A stretch of 64,000 bases of DNA from Apophysomyces variabilis (lineage: Eukaryota; Mucoromycota; Mucoromycetes; Mucorales; Mucoraceae). Both the position numbers and the translations under genes were made by a program. Shown here piece after piece: positions 37,689 through 53,100 of this stretch (within the stretch, counting starts at the first letter, position 1; each line of letters opens with the position of its first letter). The stretch covers positions 62,001 through 126,000 of the forward strand of contig MZZL01000401.1 of the NCBI GenBank assembly GCA_002749535.1, in the 5' to 3' direction. Below the pieces are notes generated by a model that saw nothing but the letters and a program-made list of their open reading frames with translations, ran no database searches and was not told the DNA's origin.

Positions 37689-39600
37689 TTACCCGTTTCC
37701 CACAAGGACTGAATCCAGAAGAACACTGTTTACGGTTTCTTGCCCTTCCTCCATCACCAACCTTGTCCTAGATGGTTGAGGTGATTGTGGCCGAGGAGAA
37801 GACTGCGATTGAGGGCTTATGTCCGATAAGGTTGTGGCAGCGACATTAACTTCCGCATCTTGCTGTGAATGGTGGACGGTTTTATGCGTACGAGGTGGAT
37901 TACCACATCGATCCTTGCCATAATTTATTCTAAATTTCTTGTATTCTTCTTTTGACCGGATACCATCAATGGCTCGTACAGCAGCAGCGATACTGGTGAA
38001 ATTGACAAATGCGCAATTCTTTTCTTTGAGCGTGTTCACGAGCTCAATTTCACCATAGTCAGAGAAATCCTGCTTAAGCTTTTCCTCGGTGATCGTTTCG
38101 TCAATATTCCCTAGATACACATTACGCGATCCTCCATTCTGAACAGCTGCGATCACCGCTGCCGGCAAAGCTGACGGTTTACCCCATCCAACTTTTAATC
38201 GACGGTTTTTGATTACGATGCCTTGGTACATGGCTTGATTGTAGAAGTGAAGCGCCAGCGCAGGATCGACAAACGCAGCAAATGCAATGTGCTTGTCGGG
38301 CATGTACCGTATTTGACTTAAAATGCCACCACGAATCACATTACAGATCTCCTCGCATGCAGTGTCTGGGTGAATGTTGCCTAAATAAATGGTTCGATTG
38401 GCAAGGCCCGATAGCGACATGTTTGCCGCATACATAGCAGTGCCATTGGCAGGCGAAGCAACCGGGTGATTTGGATACGCTTCGACAGCTGCACCTGTAT
38501 AAGGATCATAGGATATAGATGGATACCGCACCTGGTAGGCCGGACCGGGATAACCAGCAGATGTATATACATGCTGAGCACTGGGGTTATGAACCTTGGT
38601 CGAAGGCGCGCAACGATCCTTCCCATAATTGACCCGTCGTGATGCCCAGGCACTTTCGGTCGGGAGTGTATTGACGCATTTGACTGCATTCGATGTGCTC
38701 AAAAAGTGAACAAAAGCAATGCTTTTGTCTTTGATCATTTTCACATGCTCAATATGTCCAAAACGAGCGAGGTTCTCACGTATATCCTGCTCCGTCATGG
38801 CTTCGTCCAGCGATCCCAGAAAGACATTGCGCGTTGCCCCATTCTGCAGTGCCAATTGAATATTGTTTGGGATAGAGCTCGACTTACCCCATCCAACCTT
38901 GAGTTCCGCCCCATTCACACTTAATCTTTTAGTTGTCGCTTCATGGTAAAAATGAGCAGCGGCAGAAGGCTCCACAAAGGTCACGAATATGCATTTTTTC
39001 TCTGGCAGAGGCCGGACGGAATCAATGACACCTGATTTGATGAGGTCCAAAACCTCGGATACATGAGTATCAGGCGGGACATTACCCATGTAAATCGTGC
39101 GCGCCGTCTGTTGCTGTGCCGGTTGTAATTGGGGTGACGGCATGTGAGGGTATGCGGTTGCATTAGAGAACTGAGGTGTTGAATATGGAGGAAGAGATGG
39201 CGATCCCAGTGCGCTGTGAACAAATTGTGGTGTTGAAGGACCAGCCTGTCCATTCTGGTACTGGTTCACGCTATAGTTCGAATTCCCTGCATATTGGCCA
39301 AATGCAGTGGACGAAGTCTGCTGGAACGGGATCACAGCACCATTAATTGGTGAGTAGGCGCTGTTCATCATTACTTGTCCAGACACGGAGGGTGAAGTAC
39401 TATAAGGCCCGTACATATCACTAATAAAGATTCGAGTAAATATCTCATTTTGTTACTACACGCTCGAATATGTTATTTGCTTACTTATACTGTTGAGGGT
39501 ATCGAGACTTCTTGAGGCTATCTGCATCTCCAGTATGTTGAAGAACCGCTGTCGGGCCTGCGGCAAGTGATGGATGATGGCCTTGCTCGGAGGGAGTCAT
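37689..39600 (-). CDS. MRN1: RNA-binding protein with four RRMs, MRN1/Nrd1 type
   Basis: Two exons (39600-39485, 39420-37689; intron 64 bp) give 615 aa. After a low-complexity Tyr/Gln/Pro/Ser N-terminus come four RRMs at about 146-217 (TIYMGNVPP, CIFVTFVE), 236-305 (NVFLGSLD, SIAFVHF), 380-450 (TIYLGNIHP, HIAFAAFVD) and 470-542 (NVYLGNID, NCAFVNF). RRM1 and RRM3 are each followed by ELKVGWGK/RLKVGWGK, and RRM2 and RRM4 by RVNYGKDRC/RINYGKDRC, a paired pattern seen in budding-yeast Mrn1 and fission-yeast Nrd1. Those proteins bind mRNA in the cytoplasm and modulate stress and differentiation transcripts. The first exon was chosen because it gives an ATG and a phase-2 join (QQYNDMYGP). Confidence 0.85.
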
Positions 39601-41073
39601 GTTTAGGGAAATAAAATCTAATTATATTCGTCAGAAGGCCACATATCGTTTCTCTATTAATTGGTTTACCTTATTGACGGGTAAGGGTCCTGTGCTTGTT
39701 TGGACAAAACGATGATTGGTATGGGACTATTAATGAAAACGAACAGGTTCTCGTTCACAGCGGATCTATGGCGATCGAGGATTAGTTTCCAGTAATATTA
39801 TCGAGAATAACTGTCAGACGGTTGAAATGACTCACAGATGAGGCGGAAAGGAAGGGGAATAGGGATTAGGAGAATCGACCGGTTTGTCCGTGTTGTAAAA
39901 CAAAGAGCAATATAATGAGTGAAGTATGGAATTAGACCTTTTTTCCCCTTTGTAGATCAGAAAAAAAAGTTATCGATTCCTCCCTTGTCTATTGCGTAAA
40001 ATAGTCGGCCACGTTTTAAAGGAAGGAAAGGAAGATATCAAGGTCCAATGAAGGAAAGGTCGTATTGGGCTCAGTCACCATATCTGTAGTGGAAAATTTT
40101 AATTAAAACACCGTCATCTTGTATCCTGGCGCAAGTTATGCCTGCTCGTTTTCTTTAATTGGAGATACTAACAAGGTATATAAACAAATTTCAGAGAAAA
40201 TAAATGAAACCGATACAACAGACAACGGGATACAAGATCAAAATGTATGACATCAGAAATAATTAGTTGATTGAATAGCGCGAAAGCTCAATTGAAACTT
40301 ACCGGCTGAGGAAGTGGTCTTGGCCTGTGCCAGGTACCGTTCCTTCATGTCAGCCAGCTGACAGATTGGGCGTCTCAAGATTTTTCAAATCAGTATTGAA
40401 TTGGCTGATGTATGGACTGAATGGGTGCAGCCGCGAAGCAGTTTTCATTATCGAAACTGCTGAGGCCAATCACTACCACAGCCATTGCATGCCAGCTTTG
40501 GGTAGTGTGGTCCCGTCCCATCTTACCGCTATACAACGAGGCTTTTGGCACACAGAAGCTCCATTCACCGACGCAGTTTTCATCTTCCCGTCATTGACTT
40601 TTTTATTTTTGGCCTCGCCACCTTCTCATAGAAAAGAACGCACATTTGGCTGCTTTGATATTCGTTTGAGTAGGCTTCAATATTCGCTGTTTCTCCAGAT
40701 TCCAATACATTTCTCCTTCTTTCTTCCTCCAATTTTTTCTGTCTATTTGGAGACCCGGCGTGTGCATGCTATTCCTTGGTCGAGCGTCGCCTCGTTTCAT
40801 AAAGTTTGGGAACCATGACCATAATAAGCGATAAAAAGTTCACTGATACCTCGATCAATCGCGCATGCTGTAAAATAGTCATAAATGTGGCTATCGTCAA
40901 CGCCTTCCGAACAGCAAGCGAGACGTCGGTGACAGCAGACTACATTTTCTGAGCTCGGACGAATCGGAAATCAACGCTATAGCCGTAGGTCATAATCATG
41001 TTTCGAAAAGCGATTCCTTCTTTGGTACCGGAATTCTGAAGTTGCTCCAGACTAACCAAATGCTCTGAGACCT
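39601..41073. other. 5' region of the RRM gene; possible 5' UTR introns
   Basis: About 1.5 kb. On the minus strand, strong donor-like sites occur at about 40303 (CAGCCG then GTAAGTTT) and 39671 (AAG then GTAAACC), and an acceptor-like ATTAG lies just before the ATG at 39600, so the leader may be spliced. No protein gene is recognised; the 163-codon frame at 40327-40818 lacks any motif. Confidence 0.35.
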
Positions 41074-41511
41074 TTAGCTAAGGATAATCATAGTAATTAC
41101 CTGTTGTATCCTAGGTTGGGAAATCGAAAACATCATACAACTGGCGAAGCTGATCATCACTATTTCTTGATTGCTGACCTTCGTTAACCGTTTCAATGTC
41201 TTCCAATGAGTGGATGGAGACGAAGACAGAGAGAACAACTGGATTAGACCCTTGAAACGGTCTTCAACCTTTTCGGCCTCTTGGTTTTTCTCAAGCTTTT
41301 TGCTTTTCTTGAACGTCTTTGTGTTCTTGATTGTATCTTGGGAAAATATATGCCAGTACTGGGAATTTCTCTGCCTGGATAAGTAGATGTTATTTCGATG
41401 TTTGTTGGAATTTGGGGTATCAGTGTTAGCAAACTTGCCAGCCAAATCAAAAGTCCGAAACAGCAGGTCCATCCTGAAAAGGCCAATGAGGATCACCTCT
41501 AGCAAGGAGTT
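41074..41511 (-). other. Open frame of unknown nature abutting a transposon copy
   Basis: A 146-codon minus-strand frame whose first codon falls exactly where the repeat at 41512 begins. It is Lys/Ser/Thr-rich with no recognised motif. It may be the tail of a gene cut by the insertion, or chance. I cannot support a function. Confidence 0.2.
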
Positions 41512-42628
41512 CATACTGTTTATTGAACAATTTTTTACGGTACTCTAAATAAATTTTGCGTCCATGCAAGGATCAAGTTTGCGCTAAAAGGGATAGAAAT
41601 ATGCGTCATTACTAAATGGATTATGCGGGAAATATATTTTGCTTACCTCAACTTGGTCCTTCCGTGGACACAAAATTCATTCGAGCAGCGTAAAAGAATG
41701 CTCATGGCTAGTAAATGGAAGGATAGCTTGACATCTTTTTTACTTACCCCCGAAGAGTAATCCTACCCAAAGGTAGGGGCCGGCCCCGCACCTGTATCGG
41801 TGGGGGCGGCGAGAGAGGCGTACGGCATCTGGGAGTGGCCGGTTCGTGTGTAACGCACTGCAGAGGACTTGAAGCGATGGAACACCTGGCGAGGACTTGG
41901 AAGCAGAAGATAATGAATGACACTGTGCATAAAACAGACAAGATTTATTTTTCACTTACCTAGTGGAGTGCAGGGAGCTTACTCACACAACCAAGGTGGT
42001 TCGGGACAGAGGTCATGCAGTCTAAAGGTTACAGAAGAGGGATATCAGTCATTCTGTACATATAATCAATGTGAAGTACATACCGGGGATGTTTTGGAGA
42101 ACAGAGCCAAAGAATTGAAAAGGTGTTGTCCCTTCGCGTTTATATTGCTCGGGTCACTGAAGCCAAAAATCACAGTCATGGATAAGAAATCGATGGATGT
42201 CTTATGGATGACAACAATTCAGAGATAAGACAACAATTCTCCCAAGAGTAAAAATGGACTCAGTCTGATAGAAGTCTGGAACAGAATGGAACATATGTAG
42301 AGGAAATAAGCCCTCTTCATTTGTGTATGTACGTCATTGATGCTATCATATCCGTTTCTGTCAGTTATGGTATCAGAGCTGTCTGGGCAATGGTAACCAA
42401 TTCCCGGTTCTGCTCAATTGTATTGCCTTATATTCCACTTTTATTTTCCCTGAATGTAGTTATGTTCTCCTTTTCTTCTATTGTATCTTAAATTTTGTCT
42501 ATTAGGCAATCAAAAAAGATTGGATTGCCACGGAATGAACGCTTAGTATCTGGTCGTAGATAATGCAATGACACGACTGTATGCAAAGAAGGGTGGTCTG
42601 ACCGCAAATATTTTCATCCTATCATGTA
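41512..42628 (+). mobile_element. Transposon-derived element, copy 2 (internally deleted)
   Basis: Shares the left ~300 bases with copies at 9720 and 14782, the GCACTGCAGAGGACTTGAAG stretch with copy 1 (10060), and the right end ATTGGATTGCC.CGGAATGAACG through GGTCTGACCGCAAATATTTT with 11410-11840. The transposase core is missing: copy 1 bases from about 11459 to 11778 are absent, so GATAATGCA jumps straight to ACACG.CT.TATGCAAAGAAG. About 1.1 kb against 2.1 kb for copy 1. Confidence 0.65.
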
Positions 42629-42799
42629 AATGTAGTCTCTTGCAATGATTTTGGATTTGTTGGAAATAAACCCTATCCATATGTAATTAGTCGATAGGTA
42701 TGACCTACATATATTCGTACCCTACGGGTACTAGTTCCATAAGTCTTCTTGTGAGGTAGAATTTAAGGCGGCTTTGTAAATTTTCAGCGGCACTGTTGG

Positions 42800-43571
42800 A
42801 ATATGTGATGGCTAACGTGACGCAGGCCGCGGAAAGGGCATCACTGTAACCTGAAAATTTTTTCTAACAGGATAAAGGGCATTTGGATGGTTATCCAAGA
42901 ACGTTTCCCATTGATCGTATAGGTCTTGAGGAAAATTGGGTTGCTGTTGCTAATTGATCCCCACGATGAGCTGGCACACCGAATACCAAAAGTTTTGGCT
43001 GTAAATATAAGAAGGCACCGGCCTCTCACTGTTAGCAATAATGTAGGAGTTGACAAATAGCTGAGCACGGAATATAACTTCGCTAAGGAAGGCCGAGAAT
43101 TGAACGGTATCACTCTGGAAAATGCCGAATTTGGGGACGCACCACAGATGAAGCTGGCGAGTTTCGAGTAAAAGCTTCGTATTGATTATCATCTAGTTTA
43201 TCGGCGATAATGCCCTTTTTCAATTTGGAATGATTTTGGCAGTTCTTGGAAGAAGGTTTTGAATGATCGGTACCACCGCAGCTCAGGCATGGTTCTTTAG
43301 ATTCGTTTGAATTCGATATCTCCTCCTACTTAAGTTGTCTTTCACGTTTTTTAGCCGCTAAAGGCTTTGCCTTCTGTAGCATTCAATCTTCTTTTCCACT
43401 CCAACTTACACATGAAGGGACATTATCAGAGGCATGTTGTGAATTTAAAGTCTGTATTAGCTTACCAAGTTTTTTATGACATGCATTTAACGGACATGCT
43501 TTGTATCGTTTTTGGGTGACCAATCTGCCCGAAGTCTTTTCAAGGCACTGGATATGATATGCATATAACAA
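42800..43571 (-). pseudogene. Decayed zinc-knuckle-type ORF, probably mobile-element related
   Basis: The minus strand reads as one protein only if frames are switched several times. In order: a Cys/His-containing segment (SGRLVTQKRYKACPLNACHK), a knuckle-like motif CLSCGGTDHSKPSSKNC, then FLSEVIFRAQLFVNSYI, PSYIYSQNFWYSVCQLI and LYDQWETFLDNHPNALYPV. The blocks look like real protein sequence, but stops and shifts separate them. From memory, similar ORFs are repeated in Mucorales genomes; I could not check this. Its position next to transposon copy 2 fits a mobile-element origin. Confidence 0.45.
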
Positions 43572-43869
43572 TTATTCAAGACTACTGATCAAGAAGAATT
43601 GATTCTTTCTGTAGGTCTCACTCATTACGGGATAAGAAAGCTGCACACATCGCAGGAGAATTGCATGTCATATAAAATGCGACTTTGGTGAGATGCGTGC
43701 AGTTTTAATAGCAGCACGTTTCTTCCAATGAGACCCAAGAGATATATTGGTCTCAGCTAATGTTTGCTATTTCGCATTTGTTTGGATACTATCATGTTAA
43801 ACTGAGCGAAAAATACCGACGGAAAGATAAAGTTAACAAACAAATAAATTAATAAAAATAAGAGACGGC
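43572..43869. other. Promoter-side spacer of the histidine-rich gene
   Basis: About 300 bases, no gene seen. Confidence 0.4.
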
Positions 43870-43877
43870 TATATAAA
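43870..43877 (+). promoter_or_regulatory. TATA box of the histidine-rich gene
   Basis: TATATAAA, 47-54 bases before the chosen ATG at 43924. The spacing supports that ATG as the true start. Confidence 0.5.
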
Positions 43878-43923
43878 TGGAAGCACCAGTTAAATTACCG
43901 TTACGAGCGATATTTTATGAATA

Positions 43924-44812
43924 ATGGGGAGAGAACATCATAATAAGCTTAATTCTGATAGCTACTGGAGTGGTATGGACTCCTACGTAGATGTAAGTTA
44001 GAAAGCTACCTCGGCTGTTCTTACCTTTCTTTTAACCAATGGACGGGTTTTGTTCCCTGATAATCTAGGATACTTACCATGAATGGACGGAGATTTTGCA
44101 AGATGCAGTCAAAGACGACCTTTTGCACGGAAACTCTGAAGAACTGGAACAGGATTATATGGCTCAGGCAGTGGACCTAACCAATCATAATGCAGATTAT
44201 TTTGGTCGCATCGATCTTCAACATAAGTACGACGAAAAAGCAGCGAAAGATAGCAGCGATCATCATCATCACCATCACCATCACCATAGTAGCGACACGG
44301 ACCATCATGCTCAACACAGTACTAAAGAACATCATCACCACACTAGTTCTTTTAGTACATCTGTATATCGCTATATTACTGCTACGGAAAAAGAAAATGA
44401 TGTTGCGTCCTCTCCCACTGGGCAACCGCACCCAATCACCCCAATTCGAACAAGCTCGACAAAACCAGCAGTAAATACAGCCATTAGTATTGCTATCAGC
44501 AGCAGCAGTAGCAGCAGTACTACCAACACCCCTATAGCAATCACTTCTGACCCATCATTCACTATGACCCTAGTTCCACTTCCAGAAACAACCGCAATGC
44601 CATCAGTCCTGGTTTCCACTGTTTATGCCTATGGCAATCAGCCTCCCAGCTACCCCAACATTGATTTCAATGCATACGAGCAAGATTTAGGTGGCCTGGG
44701 ACAAATTGGCATATTCACAAACGCTGTTCCCCGACTTCGTGTAGATCCGCCTGCTTTCTCAGCATCCCTCGTAATCATTCTATTTCTGTTCTGTTCCCTC
44801 TTCCATTTCTAA
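43924..44812 (+). CDS. Histidine-rich protein with hydrophobic C-terminal tail, unknown function
   Basis: Two exons (43924-43992, 44069-44812; intron 76 bp) give 270 aa. I do not recognise the family. It starts MGREHHNKLNSDSYW, is acidic up to about residue 70, then has a run of nine histidines (DHHHHHHHHHSSDTDHH) and a second cluster EHHHH, a Ser/Thr/Pro-rich middle with an eight-serine run encoded by AGC/AGT repeats, and ends with ASLVIILFLFCSLFHF. The tail is hydrophobic to the very end, as in tail-anchored proteins or GPI signals. No N-terminal signal peptide is visible, which argues against a GPI anchor unless an exon is missed. The histidines suggest metal binding (inference). Confidence 0.7.
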
Positions 44813-44890
44813 CCCTTTAATATTTCTGTTTTCTTTTCTTTCCTTGAGTGTGGCTTTCATTTATGATTTATGGAAAAGTAAAACTTGTTT

Positions 44891-47175
<2,285 letters not shown>

Positions 47176-50100
47176 ATGTCAAGCAACTCAAATAACTATC
47201 GTGGATTTGGCCCGGGCCGTGGTCGTGGTTTTGGTCGTGGTTTTGGTACTGGTAGTGGCAGGGGTAACAATCACGGTGCCGGTCGTGGTCGTGGACAAGC
47301 TGCTTTGACAGCAAACTGGAGAAACAAGAATAATACTGCTGGCTCTACCCAACAGGTTCCTAGCGGATCGTCAAAAAAGCATGCTGGCACTGATCTGAAG
47401 AGCGTTGAAAACTTCATTCATAAGCTGAAAAGGATTCAAGAAGGCAAAGATTTCTCTGATATGGTTCGGCGAAACGAAGAGCAATGGAATCTTTGCTGGG
47501 AAAGCGTAGATTATTTATCGCCGGTTGCCTTGAAGTACCTACTTTCCAATTTGGCACGCATTCCTTTTTCAAATGTATTACCACCTCCAGCGATCTATTC
47601 TGTTTCAAAGGCGGCGGATAGGATGTTCAAGGGCTTCAAAAACCAGCCTTCGCGTGATGATACCCTCGACAATGTCGAGATAGTCATCAATGCTGTTAAG
47701 GTTAGTTGATATCGACTCTTGTGGAACAAAGAAAAAAACTTTACTTCGTAAAACTAACCAACACCGTATAGAAACTCTTAGAATATTTTTGGAGTCCCCA
47801 TGAAAAGGATACTGTAAAGGAATGTATACAGTCGATTCTATGCAGTGCGTTAGACTCTCTCGATATGAGAGTGCCAGATCACCGGAAGGCGCAGAAAAAA
47901 ATAACTGACGTGCTTGATAGCCTTGATAAACCATGGACTGTTAAAACTGGAAAATCAAGGTCAGCTACTGGTTTGGACGGCAACGATTCGAATAGAGACA
48001 CGGAGAATAGCGTTTCCGAAATATCAAGTAAAGACAAACCAAACTGGAAGCAACCAACCGTTGGGTGGCTATGCGATGTGAAGCAATTTCAGCCCCCGCA
48101 CCTCCCGGTCATGAAAACGCCTGGGGATAACAGAAGCAATGGCGTCTATAGCTCTCCTGAAGAGTACTTTGATACTGTTCTTCCACTTTGGGTGGCTATG
48201 ACATTTTGTGATGGTAGCAACGCTTTAAGTCCTAAATGTCTTTTCAAAGAACGAGATAAAGTCTGTGGAAACGTCCTGTGGTTAACGCCTGCTGATAAGG
48301 TTACATCTGTGCGCTGTCGAACAAATCAATGCCCCAATTTCGCATCTCTTATTTGCTCAAATAGCCGTCATAACCAAGGTTTGTGCTTGAGCTGTGCACA
48401 AAAAGTGGTTGCGAAGCTTTGCGGGCCGCCAGGGCAAAATGCATCTACACACTTGTACGATGCAACAGTGACCCGAGTTGATCACGATGACCACGTCTAT
48501 ATTCATGGATTCGAGTGTCGAAGACCACCTCCAAACCCCATTCATTGGAGAACTTCTAGCAGGCTGGCAGCGCCGAATCTTGTGGGGCTGGTCAAAGTAC
48601 CTGGCAGAGGATCGCCCTTGTACCCACAGAATCGCATCATATGGGGTGAGCTAAAGCAGGGAGGAAAGGCCGACGAAAGACAAAACGGAAAATTAGTTGT
48701 GTCTTTGTTAAATACGCTAGACAACGATAACGAGGGAGTCCAGTTTGAGAAGAACGACAGTATTGTTATCATAGACTGTCAGACGTTTGTGCCAGAATTT
48801 ATTCCCGTCCTGAAAGTCTTGGAGAAGCAAAAGGAATCTTTACTCCCGTTTGACAATGGTGCGCTAATCAATGTCTCAGCGGAGACAAGTACGGAAACAT
48901 CTCGATTTTTAGCCGATTGCCATGAGGACGCAAGAAAAATAGAGACAGACTCTTCCCTTTCCGGAAATGCCGTTCAGGACGTCATGACAGAACTTATAGA
49001 CAAAAGTAATATGGACCCAATTGTTCAAATCCGTGGTCACCACGAAGAGCGCATGGAGCTCCATACAGAGCTTTGCGAGCTTGTCCAAAGTGCTACCTTA
49101 GACCCGAATCAATTGGTGAGCTTCTTAGAGGCACTCTACTGCCCTGTCCATTTAATCCAAGGTCCTCCTGGAACGGGCAAATCGTATGTCGGCGTGGTAA
49201 TCACACGCGCTCTTCTCGTCATTCGAAGGCTATGGATCAAAGTAAACCGTTCGGTTGGACAACCTCCCATTCTCGTATTGTCGTACAAGAATCATGCCAT
49301 TGATGAATTTTTGTGTGATTTGATTAAGGCCAATAACAAGAACTACCGTTCGCTTTCGCTGGTCAGAATAGGAGGAAACTGCAATGATCCAATGCTGCAA
49401 CGGTACTCTGAGCAACATCTTTATTCCAGTCAGACTTTTGTGCGACAAGCTCGCTCCAAATTAATCGAAGTTACTGACAGTCTTCGACGGATACATTTAG
49501 TCCGAAAATCGGCCACGCAACTGATTGGTTTCAAAGTGGACATGGAAAATCAAGAAAATGACGAAAAGGAAATCAAAAAGGCGTCGTACAGTGCGGCTAC
49601 GCTATTGGGAAACGCCATAGCCTACTTGGAGGTTATACTGCCGAGAATGACGGATTCCGTTCGCCAACAGCTCCTTGAAGCAACCTTTAATAACCCAGAC
49701 CAAGACCTTTTTTCTTCCACTGATGATATCGATCCCATCCTGACCGAGATCTCATCTCAAGAAAACGATATCACTCTCGAAGGTTACCAAATGGTCGGGA
49801 ACCTTTACGAAGGAATCAGCCATCATGATCCTGCTATACAACCGGTGGAGATAATATGGAGATGGATTACTGGATTTGTTCCCCAACCACGGTGTGCATT
49901 TATTGCTCTGGATGTCGACACAAACCAATGCGTGTCTATTGCTACGGAAGGATCGCTTTTATGCTCTATGCATCGCTGTAATTTCAGCCAGCTTGTCGAT
50001 AGCAAGCAGGAGAGATGCTCGGAAGCTATAGTTCCAGGGAAAAGGTGTTGTAGATCTCATATCTGCAGTATCCCTGGTTGCTTAAAAGCAGGACTTCCTC

Positions 50101-53100
50101 GTCCACAGATCTATTGTGATATTCATGCCTGCAGAATATGTTTGGAGAGAGGTGCTATTGCTCGTCTCGCTGGTGATGCTCCTCCACGAAATGCGTGCGA
50201 TCAACATAGGCTTTGTTGCGCCTTTGACCATTCAAGCAAAAAGTTTTGCTGTAGAGAAGTCTCTAGCGCAGCTGATATCTACTGCCAGATTCATAGGATA
50301 AAGATCTGCGAAGCAATTACAAGAAAGGGAAATCCATGCAAAGCAATTGCAATTTCGCTCAGCTTCCCCTTTTGCAAAGATCATGCGGAAGCATTTCGCT
50401 TATCAGGAAATCCGTTCTTACAGGTGGAGCAGCCGTGTGATCCCAATAATCTTCAGTCCATTGACAATAACAACGGGAGCAACGGAAAGGTGTCCTGCCA
50501 AGGAATAAAAAAGAAGGGAAAGCCGTGCAAATCGACCACACTTTTACCTGGTATCCCTTACTGTCGAGACCATGCTTCGCAGTCATCTTCATCTAAAGGA
50601 GTGAAAGAAAATGCGCGTTTAGACGCTCTCTTCGAGCAGCATCAAGAAAACTGGCCAGCCATTGATGCGTAAGTTGATATCACAAGCATAAATGGATCTG
50701 ACTAAAACGTGAATCCGCTCGATAGGCTTGATATTAAAGATAATGAGCAGGCTGATATCACTGAAGATACAGCCCTGGTAGCTGCAGAAAAGACCGATGA
50801 GACAGAATTAAACGATAATTATGTGAATGACCTTATAGATCTTTCTGAAGAAACTTATTATGACGTACCCGAAGAAAAGTCTATCTATGACAACGCCGAT
50901 GAAATGGAAGAACCAGAATCATTGCAACATTTGCGTGAAGTATTTATGGTCAATAATGAAGAAAATGATGAGGAGATTATGCAGATAGAGCAGTCATTAA
51001 ATACTATGATGGATGAAGAAAAAAATCAAGAACCGTCAACGGCGACGACGGCCGTATCATCATGGGTGCATCCGACCAAATGGACCTGGGATATTGCTCC
51101 AGCTGACCGTTGGCAGCTTGGGCAAGCGTTATTAGACGTGCTCGATATTATCTTTACGAAGATAGCAAAAATAGTTGAGCTAAAGGCAACTGCAGCAAAG
51201 AAGGATTATCACGATGCCAAAGTCAAGGCAAACGCCAGTCTGTATGAAGGAAAGGCAGTTATTGGTGGTACTATCGTTGGTTGTGTCTCTCGTCTGGAAG
51301 CCATTATGGCCACACGACCGTTTGCTATTGTCGTGGAGGAAGCGTCAGAGGTGCTTGAACCGTTATTGTTTGCATGCTTGGGTTCTAGTGCGTGCAAGTT
51401 GGAACTTGTTGGCGACCATTTGCAGTTGAAGCCTTCTATGATGTCCAAATTTGACTTCGAGAGGATCAACCGCGTGAATATATCGTTATTTGAGCGACTG
51501 ATCTGTGCCTCAGGTGCCCACGAAGTGCCATCAACGGTACTCTCCATTCAAAGACGAATGAGAACAGGAATCTGTGATTTGACGAGATCCTACTATCGCG
51601 AGATTGTTACCATTAAGGATCATGAACTTTGTAACACGCGTTTGATCGGTAAAGACTGCGTTTCTCCGCCGACAAAATTGTTATCGAGCGCGACCGGTGG
51701 AATGAAAGTTCCTGGAATTCTACCACAGATATTCTTTTGGACGCATACCGGCGTGCAGACTCGAGCAAGTGTGGGACTTTCGAAAGTGAATTCATTGGAA
51801 GCTGAAATGGTCTGCAAACTTGCAAATTATCTTGTGAAAGACTGTGGAGTTCCCAAAAAGTCCATCGCCGTCCTGACGCCTTACAAAGGACAGCTCATGT
51901 TAATTCGCAAAATGCTGAAGACTGGCGCAGATCCGCTTCTGCAGGATTGGCCGAAAACAAATAATAATGATTCTGTGACCATTTCAACTGTGGATCGCTT
52001 CCAAGGAGATGAGGCCGATATCGTTATCGCTTCGCTTGTTACAGATTCTCGTTCGAATACGCCGTTTGTCCGGTTAGTCAATCGTATGATTGTCCTGCTA
52101 AGCCGTCCTAGGATTGGCCTGTATATCATTGGGAACTTTGGATATTTTGAACAACGAAAGGTAGAGCACTGGGATAATACCTTTGATATATTGCGAAGGC
52201 CAGAAACGCAAATCAACGATGATACGGAGGATGTCCAATCTGATTGTACGCGTGAGGAGGCTGTTGTCAGTCGAATTGGGCCACAAATACCGCTATGTTG
52301 CCCGCAGCACCGAAACATAAAACATGTGGTATCAAATCCGGATCAGCTACAGTTAGGGTTTTGCCCAGAACTTTGCACTCATGTTCTTCGATGCTCGCAT
52401 TTATGTAACTTAAAATGCCATTGGAAAGACTTGCATCAACACAATACGAACTGTAAGGAGGAAGTGGATTCTCCTTGCGTAAGACATCCGCAAAAAATCA
52501 CATGTGAAGACGTGAAGTCAAACGTCGGATATCGAGCTAACTTGAGCATTGACGAAATGTTACCTCATTATCGCTGTGATACGCAAGTGACAGTGGAACT
52601 TCCATGTATGCACCATACCTCTTTTACTTGTGCTGACGAACGCGACTATGTCAGTGGGATTAAACCATGGCCAAAATGTCAGCAAGAGGCGCATGCCCTT
52701 TATATGCGCGCTGATTGCAAACACCTAGTCAAATGCAAGTGTTTCGAGTATCAAATGTATTCGCAGGATAGCTCGTTGCTTGGAAGGTGCAATGAAAAAG
52801 TGGAGTACGACCCACCTTGTGGCCATTCCAAGACAGTGAATTGCTATATGAAACAGACCTACGATAGCAACAGCAACAATTATGTATGCCCACAGCAGGT
52901 TACTGTCAATTTACCTCGATGCAGTCATGCCTGCACTGTGCCATGCAAAGTGGCAATTGAGCTGCAATCATGGACAGGAACTCGTTGTTCACCGGTTGGC
53001 ATTGTCACAGAAGGACAGAGCATTGGACCAAAAGATTATACGTGCTCTGAGCTGGTAACGTTTATTCGTAAATGCGGTCATCGAGTACAGCTTCCATGCG

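Noticed and set aside
40327..40818. 163-codon plus-strand frame
   Set aside because: No motif and no splice support; lies in the probable leader region of the minus-strand RRM gene.
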